Shown here piece after piece: positions 1 to 35,000 of a stretch of 64,000 nucleotides of DNA. Within the stretch, counting starts at the first letter, position 1, and each line of letters opens with the position of its first letter. Origin of the DNA: Phylloscopus collybita (taxonomy: Eukaryota; Chordata; Aves; Passeriformes; Phylloscopidae). Made by a program: the position numbers and the translations under genes. The notes under the pieces were generated by a model. That model was not told where the DNA came from, ran no database searches, and was given only the letters and a program-made list of their open reading frames with translations. The stretch spans positions 4,627,501 to 4,691,500 of the forward strand of contig JAJNNQ010000003.1 in NCBI GenBank assembly GCA_027886175.1, written 5' to 3'.

Positions 1-1322
1 TTACTGCAAATTTTTTGTTTGCTCATTTGTTTTATTTTAGTTTGTTTGTTGTTGTTTTGGAGTTTCTAATTCTTATTTATTTATGCTGCAGTATTTGCAG
101 TTTCTGGAGAAGGCTCTTCTGCCAGGATGCCCACAGAAGAGGGATAAGGATGCTGGGAAAACAACAAGCAGCGAAGGCTGATCCTGGCACCCAACCTCAC
201 TCTCACCATAGTTATAATGCAAAACCACTAGCAGCTAAAGCCTGAAGGGATCCACAGCTCTGCCTTCCTTCACTTACCCTCCCGAGGCTCAGCGAGCCCC
301 TGTTTGGATTCACTGTGGTGATGGAACATTTTCAGATGGGGCCTTAAACTCTGGATTATATTCGGTTGGCTCCTAGTGGGGCTAGAGTAACCTGCAGAAA
401 GTCAAGATGCTCTATTCACAGCAAAAACACACGTCCAGCTTTGCCCCCCTGGTGCCTGCTCCTCTCTGAGGACACCTGGCAGACAGGAACTCAGACCAGA
501 TGTCAGTTTGCTGAAACTACAAGTGACTGCCAGGCAAAGGACCAAATTCCAGACCCAGCTGGTTTTAACCCAGACAGATGTAATGAAGTACAAAGCCATG
601 GCTGTGTCCTGAGCTGACTGCAACCAAGACCCCCACAAGGAGCCAGAGGCAAGAGAAAGATCTGCAGGAAGGGATGGAAATTCCAGTAAGTTCCCCATCT
701 TCAGGAGCTGAGGACTTTCAGGAAGGATTTCATTCTAGAACAATTGCCAAGCTGATCCTTGTAATTTTAGCTCTGAAGTTATCTTTAATGTCGGGAATTA
801 AAAGCTGCATTTAAATATTCAACCGTTGAACAGACAGTTCACAAACACTCTCTAGTAAGTGGGTAAATCTGGACTATTTCCATTTAAGTGAACTTATTTA
901 AAACCTAGCTTTTAACACTAGTCTATGAGAGAGGATAATCCTATTCAGAAATCATTTGCTTGTTATAATAAATCCAAGTTGAAAAATGAAAGATTCAATT
1001 CTCTCTTGCAGGAACACTTTCCAACAATACAAACATTAAGAATCACATATACTGTATCACATCATCTGATGGCTCATGAAAATTGCTAATTAGCTAAACA
1101 AAAAAAAAATCCACACAAAACCTTTCTTCTCCATTTTGCAGTGACACAAATTTACATGTTGACTACACACAGCTATTATTCTGATAGTTAGTTAACTTGT
1201 CAACTTTCCTTCCATACAAAGAACACACTTCCCTAGAAATCATGTGAACGTGCACATACACCCACCCAGCCACCCACCTTCACACATCCTTTATATACAT
1301 TATTTAGCTGAACACCACTTAC
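1..1322. other. PLD1 intron sequence at the left edge
   Basis: No further exon was seen, including the 38-residue loop cassette expected next in PLD1. The sequence is AT-rich from about 750 to 1,300. Nothing else was recognised. Confidence 0.7.
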
Positions 1323-21773
<20,451 letters not shown>

Positions 21774-23466
21774 CTCAGGGGCCTGCGCTCAGGAGCCGCG
21801 GGGCGCTGGGGAGAGACGGGGCAGAGCTGTCACCACCTTCTCTGCAACACAGGGCTGAAGGAAACCACTGGCACTGCATGGACACATCCTCCTTCCATGC
21901 CTTTACCCACATTCATCCCAGCTATCCCCATCCTACACACCCCATGCCAAATGTTCAGTCCTAAAGCTGCAAACCATATCATAGCCTGGCCCAATCCAGA
22001 CTTAATTCACCCAGCGCTGAATTTCCCAGGGCAAGGGAATGGAGAAAAAGTTCACTCAGAAAATCAGTAGGAGTTTTTGCTACACTTCCTTCCTTCGAGC
22101 AAAGTAGTGATGGAAACTCCCAGTATTATTAAGATTTCCTCTATTTCAATGCACCTTACACTATTGCCTGTGGTGTCTGCGTGCCTCGTGCTCTCCCACA
22201 GCTCCATCCTCTCAGCAGGCTCAAAAGTCACAGCTCTAAAGGTTCCTCTCCAGGGTCAGGAGCCTCCTGATGGCCCCAGAAAGCCTGTGATCAACAAGGT
22301 GGACCCCACATCTTCTGTTCTCACCCCTCCAATATCCCAGGTGGCTGCAGGGGACCAGCCCACTGGCCCTTTGTGATGGGGACACAGCCAGGGAAAAGGC
22401 TGCTGCCTGCTCAGGGCACTCAGGCAGTGGCACTTAGAGGTGTTTGGGCACTGGTGACTACAGCACTTCCCATCTTTATTCCCACCCATCCATTCCAGGA
22501 GCCTGAGTCATGAGACAAATGGGGAAGGAAGAAGAAAAAAAAAAATAAGGAAACAAAAGTAAATCAATATATGAGGCACGGCCACTGACACTAGCACAAG
22601 CCCTCCCTGCTTGTGAGTATTTGCAAACCCTCTTCCTCCTCCTCATTCCCCAGGGGCTCTGCATCTCACCACAGGGCTGTGGAGCTGGCTGCTGGTCCTT
22701 GCACACAGCCAGGCTCCAGCTCCTGGGCATCCCCCTGACGATGATAAAGAGTCCCTTCAATCTTTGTAGGGACTCTGCAATAAATGTCACAGCTCGACAG
22801 CTACACTGAAAAAATATGGATGGGAAAAACTGGCAACATTTTACAGAAGCCAACACAAGGATGCCCATTTATACTTCTGGAAGCTCTTACACTGTGTTAA
22901 AGAATGATTTTTCCAAAAAAGTGTGACATTTCTGATGTTAAATTTTACAAAGAACACTGTGCAATTATTCTTGAGTGAGCTCCACAATAAGAGCTGGGTA
23001 TGCCGTAACTTGGAAATAATTTAACATTTTAATAAATCATGTGTTTAGCTGCTTTTGAAAGAACATTCTTTATTATTGTTTCCTCTTGAAACAAGTCCAT
23101 TATTTCATTACTACATAAGGCTGATACCATGTAAGCCCAAAAACATGCTAGAAGCAGCTGCCTTCAGAAAGAAAAAAAAAATCCATTTGCACACAGACTT
23201 GAATCAAGAAAAACTGGGTCAATGTTTTCTCTTATACCAAAGTAAATATAGAACCTTCATCTTGGGAGTGAGGGCTCTGGGGGCCTGGGTAGCTCTGTCA
23301 CCTTTTACCGGTGGCAGGGAAAGCCACCAGAGTACAGAAGTCTTCAGGATTAGACCAGGGGATCACTGGGCCTCCAAATCACTTCAAGAGATCTGCATGA
23401 ATAATTCAAACATAAACACACATGTGGGTACCTCCTTTCCCAATTATACACTGAACTCTGAGGCAA

Positions 23467-23905
23467 CGTCCTGGTTTCAGCTGGGGCAGAGTTATTTTTA
23501 TTATTAGCTAGTACAGTTGTGTTTTGCATTTAGGACTAGAAGAATGTTGATAACACACTGATGTTTGAGTTGTTGCTAAGTTCTGCTTCCCCTAATTCAA
23601 GGGCCTGACAATGAGGAGGTGCAAAAAAAGCTGTGGGACAGCATGGCCAAGACAGCTGACCCAAACTGCCCAAAAGGATATTCCATTCCACAGGACACCA
23701 TTCCCAGGATAAGAGCAGGGGAAATTGGCTGGGGGGTGCCAACTGGTGCTGGGGCACTGGTCAGGGGGTGGGTGGTGAGCAATTCCTGCATTCTGCATCA
23801 CTTGTTTCCATCAGTGTTATTCCCCTTGCATTACAGCTATGACTGTATTTTATTTTGTTTCAATGATCAAACTGTTCTCACCCCACTGATGTTACCCTAC
23901 CCAGC
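23467..23905 (+). mobile_element. Degraded endogenous retrovirus LTR, probably solo
   Basis: The start, gtcctggtttcagctgg, then ggcagagttattttta, gttgataacacactgatgtt, gttgttgctaagt, cagctgacccaaactgccc, gatattccattcc and gtggtgagcaattcctgc, matches a common avian ERVL-like LTR as recalled. No internal retroviral coding region adjoins it. The segment where such LTRs carry their TATA box is rearranged. The overlapping open frames of 64-147 codons are fragments of this element. Confidence 0.8.
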
Positions 23906-24762
23906 CCATGCAGCCTCTCTGCAGCAGCAATATGGCACTGGCACTGCCTCACACCTCCCTCGTCACCACTTCATGGCAAGCCAGTTCTCCCTCTTGGAAG
24001 CTTTACACTTTTCCTATTCTAACAAAGTACTGCAGGGGATTTCAATTATTCAGAGAGCATAAGGTACATTTTCATTTGTTTGGAGTGAAGTCATTCCACC
24101 TGATGTAGACTTGCTTTGGATGTTGGATTTTCTCCCTGTAAAGCAGGCATACATGAACAGCATTCCCAAGGGAGGCCATGTTACCAGGCCTTCCCAAATA
24201 ACCCTGGGAATGGCAGGAGGGAGCCCAGAGCCTCACTCAGCATTAACACATACATTAAAAATCCTATTTCTCACTCAGCATTTCACACAAATATATTTTT
24301 TGTGTATTTCTAGCTGCAAATAAAGCAGCATCTTGCTTTGTATTTCTGTCTGCATTCACATTTAGAAACAAAACTGAATTTGGTTTTTTTTTTTCCCCTC
24401 CATCAGAAGATGCTTTTACTTCACGGAAACTTAATGCCCTTTCCAAAAGAAGTTTTTCCATGGTCAAAGACAACACAAGCCCAAACACACTCTGGATGTG
24501 CCATGCCAGCAATTACACTTGAAGGAAACCAGTAAGCAGACAAATACCACATCAGCAGGGCTGGAGGAAGAGCAACAGAGAGGAGCCAACAGGGAGAGAT
24601 GATGCTCATCCTCCCTCCTCCTCCTCCTTTCCTCCCCACGGTGCCAGGTACAGCTGGGCTCTTTGTCAGACTAATTGACACAGTTGGTTAATGGATAAAC
24701 AATTAACCAGTGTATGCAATGATTATTTGCAAGGGACCACAGCAGGGCTCCATAACTCAGGC

Positions 24763-24782
24763 TTTTTTTTTTTTTTTTTTTT
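24763..24782. repeat. T20 mononucleotide run
   Basis: Twenty consecutive T in the PLD1 5' intron region. Confidence 0.95.
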
Positions 24783-25789
24783 AAAGCTAAAGCTGTTTTC
24801 ACAGCTGACACAGACAAATCCTGGTATAAAGCAGGGTCCAAACTCAGATGGACCTGAGTCAGTCCCAGCAGCAAGATTCCCCCCCATTGACACTAGAGCC
24901 AAATTTTGGGGTGGAGAGGGAAAATGTGATTTGCCCATGGCCCTGCCAGCAGCCCCACAAACCTGGACAATGACCATGCTCCCCGTCACAGCTGGCTGCT
25001 GTGGAGCCAGAGGACACAGGGCAAACCCAGCCCTGAGCAGGGAGAATGGCACTGGGGTCAGCTGTAAAGACAGGAGATACCACATCCCTCTGAAAGCTTT
25101 GCCAAATTGCTTTCCAGGGCTCTGCTCTGTAAGAGCTCTTTAAACTCTTGGGCAGAGTTTCCATTCAGACACACTCTGCATTCCCATGGGCAAGCTGAGG
25201 AATGCCTGGGTTAATCTGCAACAGGCTGGGTGCATGCAGGCAGCACACACACAGATATCCAGGATTTTACCACAAACCAGGCAGGCTCCACCAAGAAGGC
25301 CCTGTCTGTCCAGTGCCACTCACTGCTGACGGACTAGAGAAGGGAATTATAAACCTCTGATACTGAACTTAAGTGATACCAGCAAATCACAGGATAATAA
25401 TAATAATGCAAACAACAGGATGAAACTTCTGAGAAATACATGCTGCATTTCGGTATTCAGCTGTTGCCATTCAGAATCCAAAATAAGCAGCAGGTTTTTT
25501 AAAAGAAAAACCCAAACAACCAAAAGAGAAAAATTCGGGTCTGACTGAGTGGAGAACCGGCAATCCGAACAAAGGCAAAACCTGTGCCAAGATGCACAAA
25601 CACGACTATTGCCTGTGAGCCAGGAAGGAAGACATGGTGCAGAACACAGGAAGACTCAGACCTAAAGCATTTGACCTGTGTGAACAGTGTCAATACTGAG
25701 AGAAGGCAGAGAAACGTGACAGCAGACTGCAACCCTGTAGAAGGTTGCTGTGAGCAGGGTGGACAAGGGAGAAGTGCTCTGGATTAGAA

Positions 25790-26045
25790 TCTAAGCAAAA
25801 TGGTTTAGGTTGGAAAGGACCTTAAAAATCATCCAGTTCTAACTCTCAGCCACGGGCAGGAACATCTACCACTATTCCAGGCTGCTCCAAGCTTCATCCA
25901 ACCTAGCATTGAACATTTCCAAGGATGGGGCATCCACAGCTTCTCCGGGCAACCAATGCCTCAGCACCCTCAAAGGCAGGAATTTGTTCCTAATATCTAA
26001 TCTAAATCTACTCTCTTTCAGTTTAACTGCTGGTTTAAAGCAGAG
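25790..26045 (-). mobile_element. CR1-type LINE 3' fragment, sense on minus strand
   Basis: The reverse complement of a CR1 3' end: aaatggtttaggttggaaag, then accttaaaaatcatccagtt, ggggcatccacagcttc and cctaatatctaatctaaatc. It is 5' truncated near 26,045 and lies in the presumed PLD1 leader intron. Confidence 0.9.
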
Positions 26046-29000
26046 ACTAGGGAGAAAGCCCTATCTTCTGGCAAAGACATGGCACTGCCTGAGGAGGGGT
26101 TTGCAGAACCCCAGGGCTGAGGGAGGCAGAGGAACAGTTGCACCCCAGCACCCACACCCCAAACCTGCTGCCAGGGCATCCGGGGGCTGGTGTGGCAGCC
26201 CATGTTTGAACAGAGGGAAGGTGCTGCTCTGGCTTTATCCGGCTCAAAGTCTGCCGGGGCAAAAGCAGCAAGAAGGAAAACACAATCAAAGGACTCGGCA
26301 GTAAAGGAAAACATTGGAAAGAATGAACGGACAAAGAAAAAAGAAGAAGATTAAACACTGAAAGAGGTAAAAACACGTACTACAAACCCCATAAAGACTG
26401 CTGATACTGCCTTTGTCCAATGCAATTCTCATATTAATTACTTCCTCTTGAAGCACCACTTAAGCTCTCTGCCTCCTGTCCCAGGCTGTCCCTACAGCAC
26501 AACAGCCCCAAACCTCTTGAACTCATAAAATATATACACTGGAAATAGTGACTGCACCAAGAATCAGCCAAGATTTCAACTGCAGGGACAATGACTAAAA
26601 AAAACAGAAATTAACTATATTAATCCCTGAGCCCTTGTGAATCTATTGCAAACCTGCAACTCCATCCTGCAACTTTGCAAGCCCAATAGCTACTTGTTAT
26701 TTGCCATTTTGGTTATGCTTTAACTCCAAGTTATTACTTCAGGGATCATATGACCATATCAGCCTTCACTAAAGAAAACTTTTTTCTACTTGTTGTACAG
26801 GACAACAAAAGCACAGCTTTAAAGGCATGGAAACTGGAAGGGAGAAAATACATATTTTGGTAAATATTCATGAACAGCTCTGTGTTTTGAAGACACTGAC
26901 GTCCTGATGTGAAAATGTATGCGGCTGGTAATAGCACAGACTACCTAAAACTTGGTCAGGCTAAGTTAATTCTGTATCGTGGCAGATCTGAAACAAGCTC
27001 AGACAATCACAGCTCCTTAATGAGGTCCCGACGCTGAAAAGCACCACACGAAGCTATGAAAGCCAGAAAAACTTCATTTGGAAAAAGAGGGGAGCAGAGA
27101 AGAGAAAACACATCCAGGGAAAACAGACATTTCCTGCTAATCCCTCCCAGGGTTTGATGCTCTGTATCAACTCATATCCCTATGGTGAGAAACACTATAA
27201 TCCCTGAAAATTATCTCATTCCTGTTCTCATGACATCTCTCCCAGTACAGTGACCTTTTGGCAAGGGCTGTGACAAGCGACCTCTGTTCCCATACTTGGT
27301 TTTCTCCTGCAGGCAGCAGCGCCCATGGTGGGACACACAAAAACCTCCCAGGATGCCTGGAGCAGAACAGACAGGCTCAGGCCAAGACATAGCAGTGAGA
27401 TGGGGTTATTAAACAGAAAACAAACAAACAAACAAAACAAAGCTCAAAGACTCTGAGCCATGAATTCTCTCTCTCTCTCCTCCTGCTGCTGCCAAGAGCC
27501 TGGGTGCAATAGGGGCACCAAGAGCCCAAATGAAATGCCAAGGAACTCCCATGCACGATGCCCTCAACAGCTTTTTGCTCTGTCTGGTGGTGATAAATCT
27601 TCTGCAAGTAAATGTTTCCTAATTCATCCCATTTTACGCCTAAAATTAGCTTTGGACCACTCTGTCTTGGAGAAATACCCTCATCTGATAAGAGCCATTT
27701 CTGAGGAGTCATTTGCCTCCCTCAGGAGTAGCTGGGCTTATCAGCATCCCAGATTTATGCCTTGACACACCTTCCTTCCAGAGCCCTGGTCAGCCCTCCA
27801 CCACAGTCAGGAAGTGCCCCCTGTGCTCAGGATCCCTGCCAGCTCCTGCAAGGAACATCCTGCTTTTCCAGCCCAGGAAAAATCCCCATACTCACACAAA
27901 GCAAAATAGACATACACTGATTTTATCTTTCCCTCAATATTTAATCAAAAATGCAGGGCTCTTGTAGGTAGTACGTTACATTTCCTAACTGTGAAATTAA
28001 AGACAAAAGGGTTGAAAAATGCTCATCAATGCCTTAACCCTGTTCTTCAGTTCAGTACATGGAAAACATCCAGCCAGAGGAGCCAGCAGCCAGCAACAGC
28101 AAATGCAGATACCTCCTGAAAATCTGCCCTTCTGGATGCTCATACTGCTGGGGCAGTGCAAAAGGATTAGGGTTTGTTTTTTAAAACACCCAAAACAGCC
28201 CTTTAATAAGAACATTTCTTTAATAAGAACAAAGCATTGCTCCTACCCTGTAAAGTCTGGAGCTGGAGAATGGAAATAAAAATCCAGATCAACAATAGAC
28301 ACGTTGAAACATCATCCTGACCTAATTTGCTTATCTTTAGCCCAATCCTGATAAAACCAAAATATTTTAAAATACTGTTTCCAAAACAATTATTCCCACC
28401 AAGTGCCCACATTTAATAGCAATACCTCTAAAAGCAGAAACCAATTAGTGCTTCCTGCAGCACAGTTCCCTGGCTCTGCATTATTGATTTCCACAGTCCT
28501 TGTTTGCCATGTGAGGCTTATTGCCAAGCCACCAGCCTGCCCACAGGAACAGCACAGTCACAGGAATCCATACAGCCTGTCTGCAACAGGGCACGAGATG
28601 CTTCAAGGCCGGGATGGCCTGGAAATAACAGCTTCATCTCTGGAAGTCCCTGCTGCACTATCCACACTGGGCAAAGCCCCTTCTGCCTCTGGACAGGGCT
28701 CTGCAGCATCCATCCTACAGCACTTCTGCTAGAGAAAAGGACACAGAAAAGCCAGGCAGGTCAAGGGAAAGGATGAGGTGAGGCACTGGTGACAAACCCA
28801 TGGCTTCAGCCAGAAAGCCCCTCCAGGCTGGTCTGTCCCCACACCCAGCCCAGCCCAAGCGTCAGGCACCTCCCAAGGACTGGTCTCATTTGCTTGCCAG
28901 AACAGTAAAGGGAGAACATAAACATCCTCGGATGGGCTGCTGATCTCATGCTGATGTACTGGTTGCTCTGGCTCCCACTGCCCCTGCCCAGCAGCACCCC

Positions 29001-32000
29001 AGGAGCACCATCCCTGCTGCCTGGGCTGCTGCAGGAAGTGCAGCTTCCCTGGGAAGCCGATCATTAGATATTTATTGGTAATTAAGACTGGCCCTACACA
29101 TACTAATTCATCACCTTGTTTTGGATTCCTCAGGCATACACAAGAGTGTTTAAGCACAGCACTCGCACCTCGGGCTGTGCATCATTCAGGGATCACCACC
29201 AGCCCTCCACTCCCTGATATGGTCCATACATCCTGCAGTCCTAAACCCAGGAGCACTGCATATAACATCCCTGAAAACCAGGGGATGCCCAGAGCCCATG
29301 GAATCTGCTTACTCACCCCCAGAGACCCACTAGCACTATAGCTGCAGGCAGGCAAAGGGAATCAGGTGACAGCACCTTGGGGATGGGCTCCATCTCAGCA
29401 TCCCCAAACCACACAACCAAGATGCAACAAAGTGGCCAATAGAGTCCTGGGCTGATGGAAAAGAGGGGTTAGAAAACTGCCTGCTGCAAAGAGCAAACAG
29501 CAGAAAGGCCAAAGCATGCAGCACTTCTGGGTGCTGACAGACACACAGAGTTTGGCCCAAGACAGAGCTCACAAAGGAGCTTCATATAAAATCCTAAAAG
29601 GAAGGAGCTGACCAAAGGGGTAGTGTAATGCACAGGACTCTTGGAGTGACCATCTCCATGAGGATCAGGGATAACAGGGACCACCACGGTGCTCACAGGA
29701 TGATAGCCACAGCTGCAGCTCTTATCTATAGCTGAACACATCACACAAATACAGCACACATTTTTGTGACCTAAATGTATAGATATGTACAGGGCTGATG
29801 TCCTATACATCACTCAACACTATTCTGGTATCTCCCAGAGCCACGTCTGCTCCAGCAACTGCCACCTGCCAAGCCACATTTCCGCAGGGAATTCCAGTGG
29901 CTCGGAGACAAGCGGGCACGCTGGCAGGCAGCCCAACACCTCCATCCCTCCCTCCCACAGTGGGGTTAGGTGGCAGCTGATAAATGCAAACACAGACCTT
30001 CACATATCTCCTGCCAGCCAAGCTAATTCCAGGGAAAGCACTGCAGCCGGTGCTCGGGAGGGATTCGGCAACTGCAACAGGATCTCAGCCCAGCACTGTG
30101 CCCTGCACGGGCACTGGCTCCTGGTAGCAGCTCTAGATCACTGCAAAGAGCACAGGTATGTATCAGCAGGTCAATGTCCCCGTTCCTGCTGCCACCCTGC
30201 AGCTGACTGAACTGTTCCCATTAAATGGGAACATGGCTTTTCTTTCTCCTCGTGCTTTTTTCCATGTGAAAGCACAGGGAGGTGATTTTGTTGACCTTTT
30301 ATGTGACCTGCTCAAAGAAACGAGAAATTCCTGTGGGGATCACAGCAACAAGGAGTAGCAGATTGAGATTGTGCATTTTTACTAACAGTTTAACTAAAAT
30401 TCCAACACTTCAATAAAATGCTGTTTCCATTGTCTTGGCTTTGGGGAGTTTGTTTGCCTTAATGGAACTTTTCAAATAATTTCCATTTTAAAAAAATCCC
30501 AAACAGTTGGCAGGAGCAGAGGGCCATGATGGAGGAGGAAAGTGACCCTCCCACTAAACAGTACTACTGTTAGTGTAGTGCCCACCACAGCACAGAACTC
30601 AAATGTTCCCATGTGAGCAGCCAAGTCCAACTCCCTCCCCTGCCTGGGGAGTGCAAGGCACAGGCTCATCTCCCAGGGTGGCTTCCCCATGACCTCACCA
30701 GCTTCGAGGACAACCACTGCAGGGTGACCACCACCACAGTTTTACTGATGCTTTTCTCCATCTTAGAGGCAGCTCCAAGGGCAGGGTACAGGGCTGGGAC
30801 CCACATGCAGTGCCAGGCCCACACAGGTGTTTGCACAGTGCCATCCCACGCTGATCCTTCCTGGCAGCGTGGACCAACCCTGTGACTGCTCAGACTGAAC
30901 ATTAACCTCTGCCAAGCTTTTGCTGACTGTGCACACACTGTGCCAGGGCTGTACTTTGCTAACCCAAAGCACGGGATGACCTCTGGTTAATGGGTGTGAG
31001 AGGAACTGCAGCACCTTGGGGTCACCAAGCTGTCCCAGCAAGGATATGTCCCAGTTCCGCTCTCTGCTCCTCAGCCAGAATCCTGCTGCTTCCCCATCCC
31101 AAACAGGACCCTGCACCACCCCGCCAGCACTGTCACCTGCTGTTCCCTGCCCAGGGTAGGGACAGGCTGGAGCCACAAGGGCAAAGCCCCATGATGTGGT
31201 GCAGCCACTCTGATCACCCCAAAACACTCCTGTAATCCTGCTTGCAAGCCTGGATTCAGCACCTTTCCAAACTGAAGCTCCCTAGTGATTTTTAATGTTT
31301 TATTTAGCAATGCCTTTAAATGCGTTTGATACATTCTGGCTGATAAGCTCCACAAGAATTTGATGTCTCTGTCCTCATTTGACTTCAGTTATTTTCCAGT
31401 CTACTCTTAAAGCTGCAGCACTCAGTGGCTGCAGCTCCCACCATCGAGCTGGGACACCCAGCACTAAAAAGCTGTTGTACCATCAGGCATCATTCCCAAA
31501 AAACCAGCAACAGAGGTGCCAGAGGTGACAACAGGAGGGGGCACGTCTGCTCCTGATCCACGTTTCCAAGAACAGCTGCTTCTCCTCAGCACAGCCAGCA
31601 CCTACATAGGCAGACACCAGCCCTCAGCCTCCCTTTCACACTCAGAAATCTCCAACCAGTTCCTGAACAGCTTTATCTGTGAATTTAGGATAACACTAAG
31701 GTCCCACAAGAACTGCATCTTCCTTCTCCATAGCCAGCTAAAGAAAATATTTGCAAACGTCTCCTTTACAAGAAGAAAACAGTTGGCTTGGGGAAGTCCC
31801 AGAGGTAATTGTAAGAGAAACTGTTAGCCAAGCTCAGAGGGCAGAGGTGATGCTGTCCCCAAGACTTCACAGAGGGCTCAAGGTGGCTTTGTACACCAGC
31901 CTCTCCCACGGACAACCTACCTGGTAACATAGCAGCACCAAGGACACAGGTGAAAAGTTAGGGAAAAGTTAATTTTTCTATACCATGAAGCATTTGATTC

Positions 32001-35000
32001 ATTATCAGAATTAAGGATGAGTAAGTAATTACAGTAACTGGATTCTGATTTCTCAGATAACTCTGGAATGATGACTGAGGTTTCAGACTCAGATCAAATC
32101 CAGGCAAATTCAATAAGAAATTGTCTGTTATGAAGCAGTAACTTGCAGAAACAGAATAGTTCCCTTATGTTTCTTTCTTAAATACAACTAAACACCTGCA
32201 AATTTATGCAAAATAGCTCATTTACACACATTACTGACAATACTGACAGCTTGCTTAGAACAAAATAGATGCCGTGGACACATTTTTTTTAACCACTTTC
32301 CTAGAGGGGAAAAACAATGCCTTGATCAAGCCTGCACAGGAGCTTGCTGATGGCAGGCAGGGAAAAACGATGCTCATCTCAGAGCTCAAATCGAGCCTCA
32401 GGTGCCTCCTCTCTCCTCTCCCCCACCCACATCTCCAGACCTCCAACACCCTACAAGCAACACAGGTGTCTGAGCAAGGCAGTAACCCTGCAATTCATTC
32501 TCCTTTTGTTGAAACGTCTTCACAGTATTTTACCCACAAATTCCTAGAGGAAATCAGAGCATTAATATTATGACTTACAAGCTTAACCCTCCAGACCTCA
32601 GCACATAATGAGGCAAAAATCAAAGACCGTTTTTCCTTCAACTGCCATGACCTTCTGGAGCAGTGCTGCCAAGCAAACTGTTTGCAGGGAATTTTCTACA
32701 TGTACAAAAAAAAAGCTGTTTGGCAGGAAGAAATACAACAGTTTTGGGAAGAGAAGTAAAAAAGGCTAAACAGGCTCAGACAGCAGTTCCCATCTTGCCA
32801 GTTCTTTCTCCTGGTGAACAAAATGGCTCACTTGCCATAACTGCTGCCAAAGCTCTGAAGGATCAGGTCTAACCACAGAGATTTCAAAGCCACTCTGAGT
32901 CATCTACTATTCTTTCTTGGTAAGACTTAACACTGGGTGGGACACAGACACAGAAAAAAAAATCAATTTGCAGGAAACCTCAGTCATGGAAAAATATACT
33001 TCAGAACATCTCACGGGGACTACATAAATAGCAAAAGAGAAATGAGAAAACAAAGTACTTCTTTCTGAAAAGAAAGATGCACAGCCTGCTCTCCAAATTG
33101 TTTCAGCAGCCCTTCAGCTGTGACAGAAAAAGGACAGCTGAGTGCCTTAGAAGACCCCAGCAGCCACAAGTGCTTCCCAGTGCACCCATGAGAATCACAA
33201 ATAAGGCAGATTTGTGCTCTTCATATGAAATCAACTGCATCATGTAACTGCATCTTACTTGAATTGAAAGAAAAAAAAACTCAAGTACAAACCATCTAAT
33301 TGTTTCACCTCTTGTGTGTCACATTCAAAGCTGGTTGAATTCAAAGCTGGAGTAAGAACAGTTACCTTTTAAATAAAGAAGAGTTCCAACAGCAGAGTTG
33401 GCTTTAGCCAGGTAGTGGGGTGCAGTTACAAGCTCTTGCCATGGCCACACCACCTCAGGCTACTGAAAGTGTTGGAAAGGTGCAATTAATTACTCTTGCT
33501 GGTTTATTTTCCCCCCCTGCCCTAGAGCTTCCTGGAGGCTTCAAGCAGGAGTCAGCCCAGCTGATGGTGAGAGAGGCTGTGCTGCGAGGTTCATCTGACC
33601 CAATGCAGTGCAGTGAGCACTGTGCTCACCAGCCAGTGTTTTCTGGGTGGGACAGAGACAAGCAGGAAAAAGAAGTAAGTATTTCTGATTTTAAAAATTC
33701 TGCCAGAAGTCCGGCTGGTAAAATGGGAGAAGTTTCTAGGAAGTGGTTCAGCGATGAGTCAGTGCCAGTGGCAAGGAAGAGCCCCAGGACACGGCCTCGG
33801 CAGATCCTGGAGGGAAAAGAGAAGCAAGTTCTTGCATGGCCAGACAACCAGAAACTGCAACTGGCTCTGAATCAGCCACTTGCACAGGCTGGGACAGAGG
33901 CTGTCAGAGCACTGCTCTGTAGGACATTGTCTGCCTGGCACTGCCTTTTGTCTCTGCAGTCTGGAACGTTTGTCCCGGAGAAGAGAGGATCCTCTGTGCC
34001 TGGACCACCTTCCCCAGCCTTGGGGAAGAAAATGTAAAGTGCCCCCAGCTCACTGGGATCTTGCTGCCAGTCCTGGGAGAGCCCAGGGAAGCATCAGGTG
34101 GTTTTCAGTAGGCTTATTTCTCCCAAAAAAGAGCCCTCATGTGAAGGCTGAACACGAGGGCTCACTGCACCGGCAGAAAGAAAAAATATAAGACAGGAAT
34201 CAGGCCCACTCACAGTCTGACCTAAAAAATGCAATCCAGGAAATGCAGTTTAATTCTTTCTTCACCAGCAGGTGTAAGCCAGGAAAATAGACCTCAACAC
34301 CATGAATATTCTGAATACTTGCTGCTGTCAGTATAGTGTGCACAGGACTCACCTACCCAGACAGAAAAGTCTCCTTCTGTCAAGCAAACCTGCCAATAGT
34401 GATGAGGTTTCTCATCCTCAGCCCTGCAACTCCTCTGCCAGAGCCTTTCCATGGGCAGCCAGTGGAGGGGTGCTCTTCTGCAAAATGTGCACTCAACCAC
34501 TATTCACCTCTTTTATTACATCTGCCCTTTTATTAAAGCCTTTCTCCATAAACAGTGAGTTCCTTAGGGCAGAAGATCATTTATTTTCATCTATTCCTCC
34601 TCTGCCATAGAAAATGGGATAGAGGAGGAAGGGACAATGCTATCACACCAAGGTAACTAACGCAAACGGGCTACTTTGCTGTCAAATCCCGCTGGAGCTG
34701 TAGCACCATTTTATTTGATGGAGGTCCATTCTGTGTCCCCAGGGAGCAACAGGAAAAAATTTAAGGGCAAACAAATTGCAGAAAACCAAAGAGCACAAAA
34801 GTACAAACACCACCCACAACCAACACCAGCTTCAGTGCAGACCTGGCACAGATGGGCACAACCCATGTGCTAGGGTTCATTCCCACCCAGCCCCACTCTC
34901 AGCCTGATTTTATTCGCATCCAAGCAAGCATGGTAGCCCAGTAAGACTATCTCAGGTAACTACCTCAATATTAAAGCCCCACATCCCATTTTGGCAGTAA

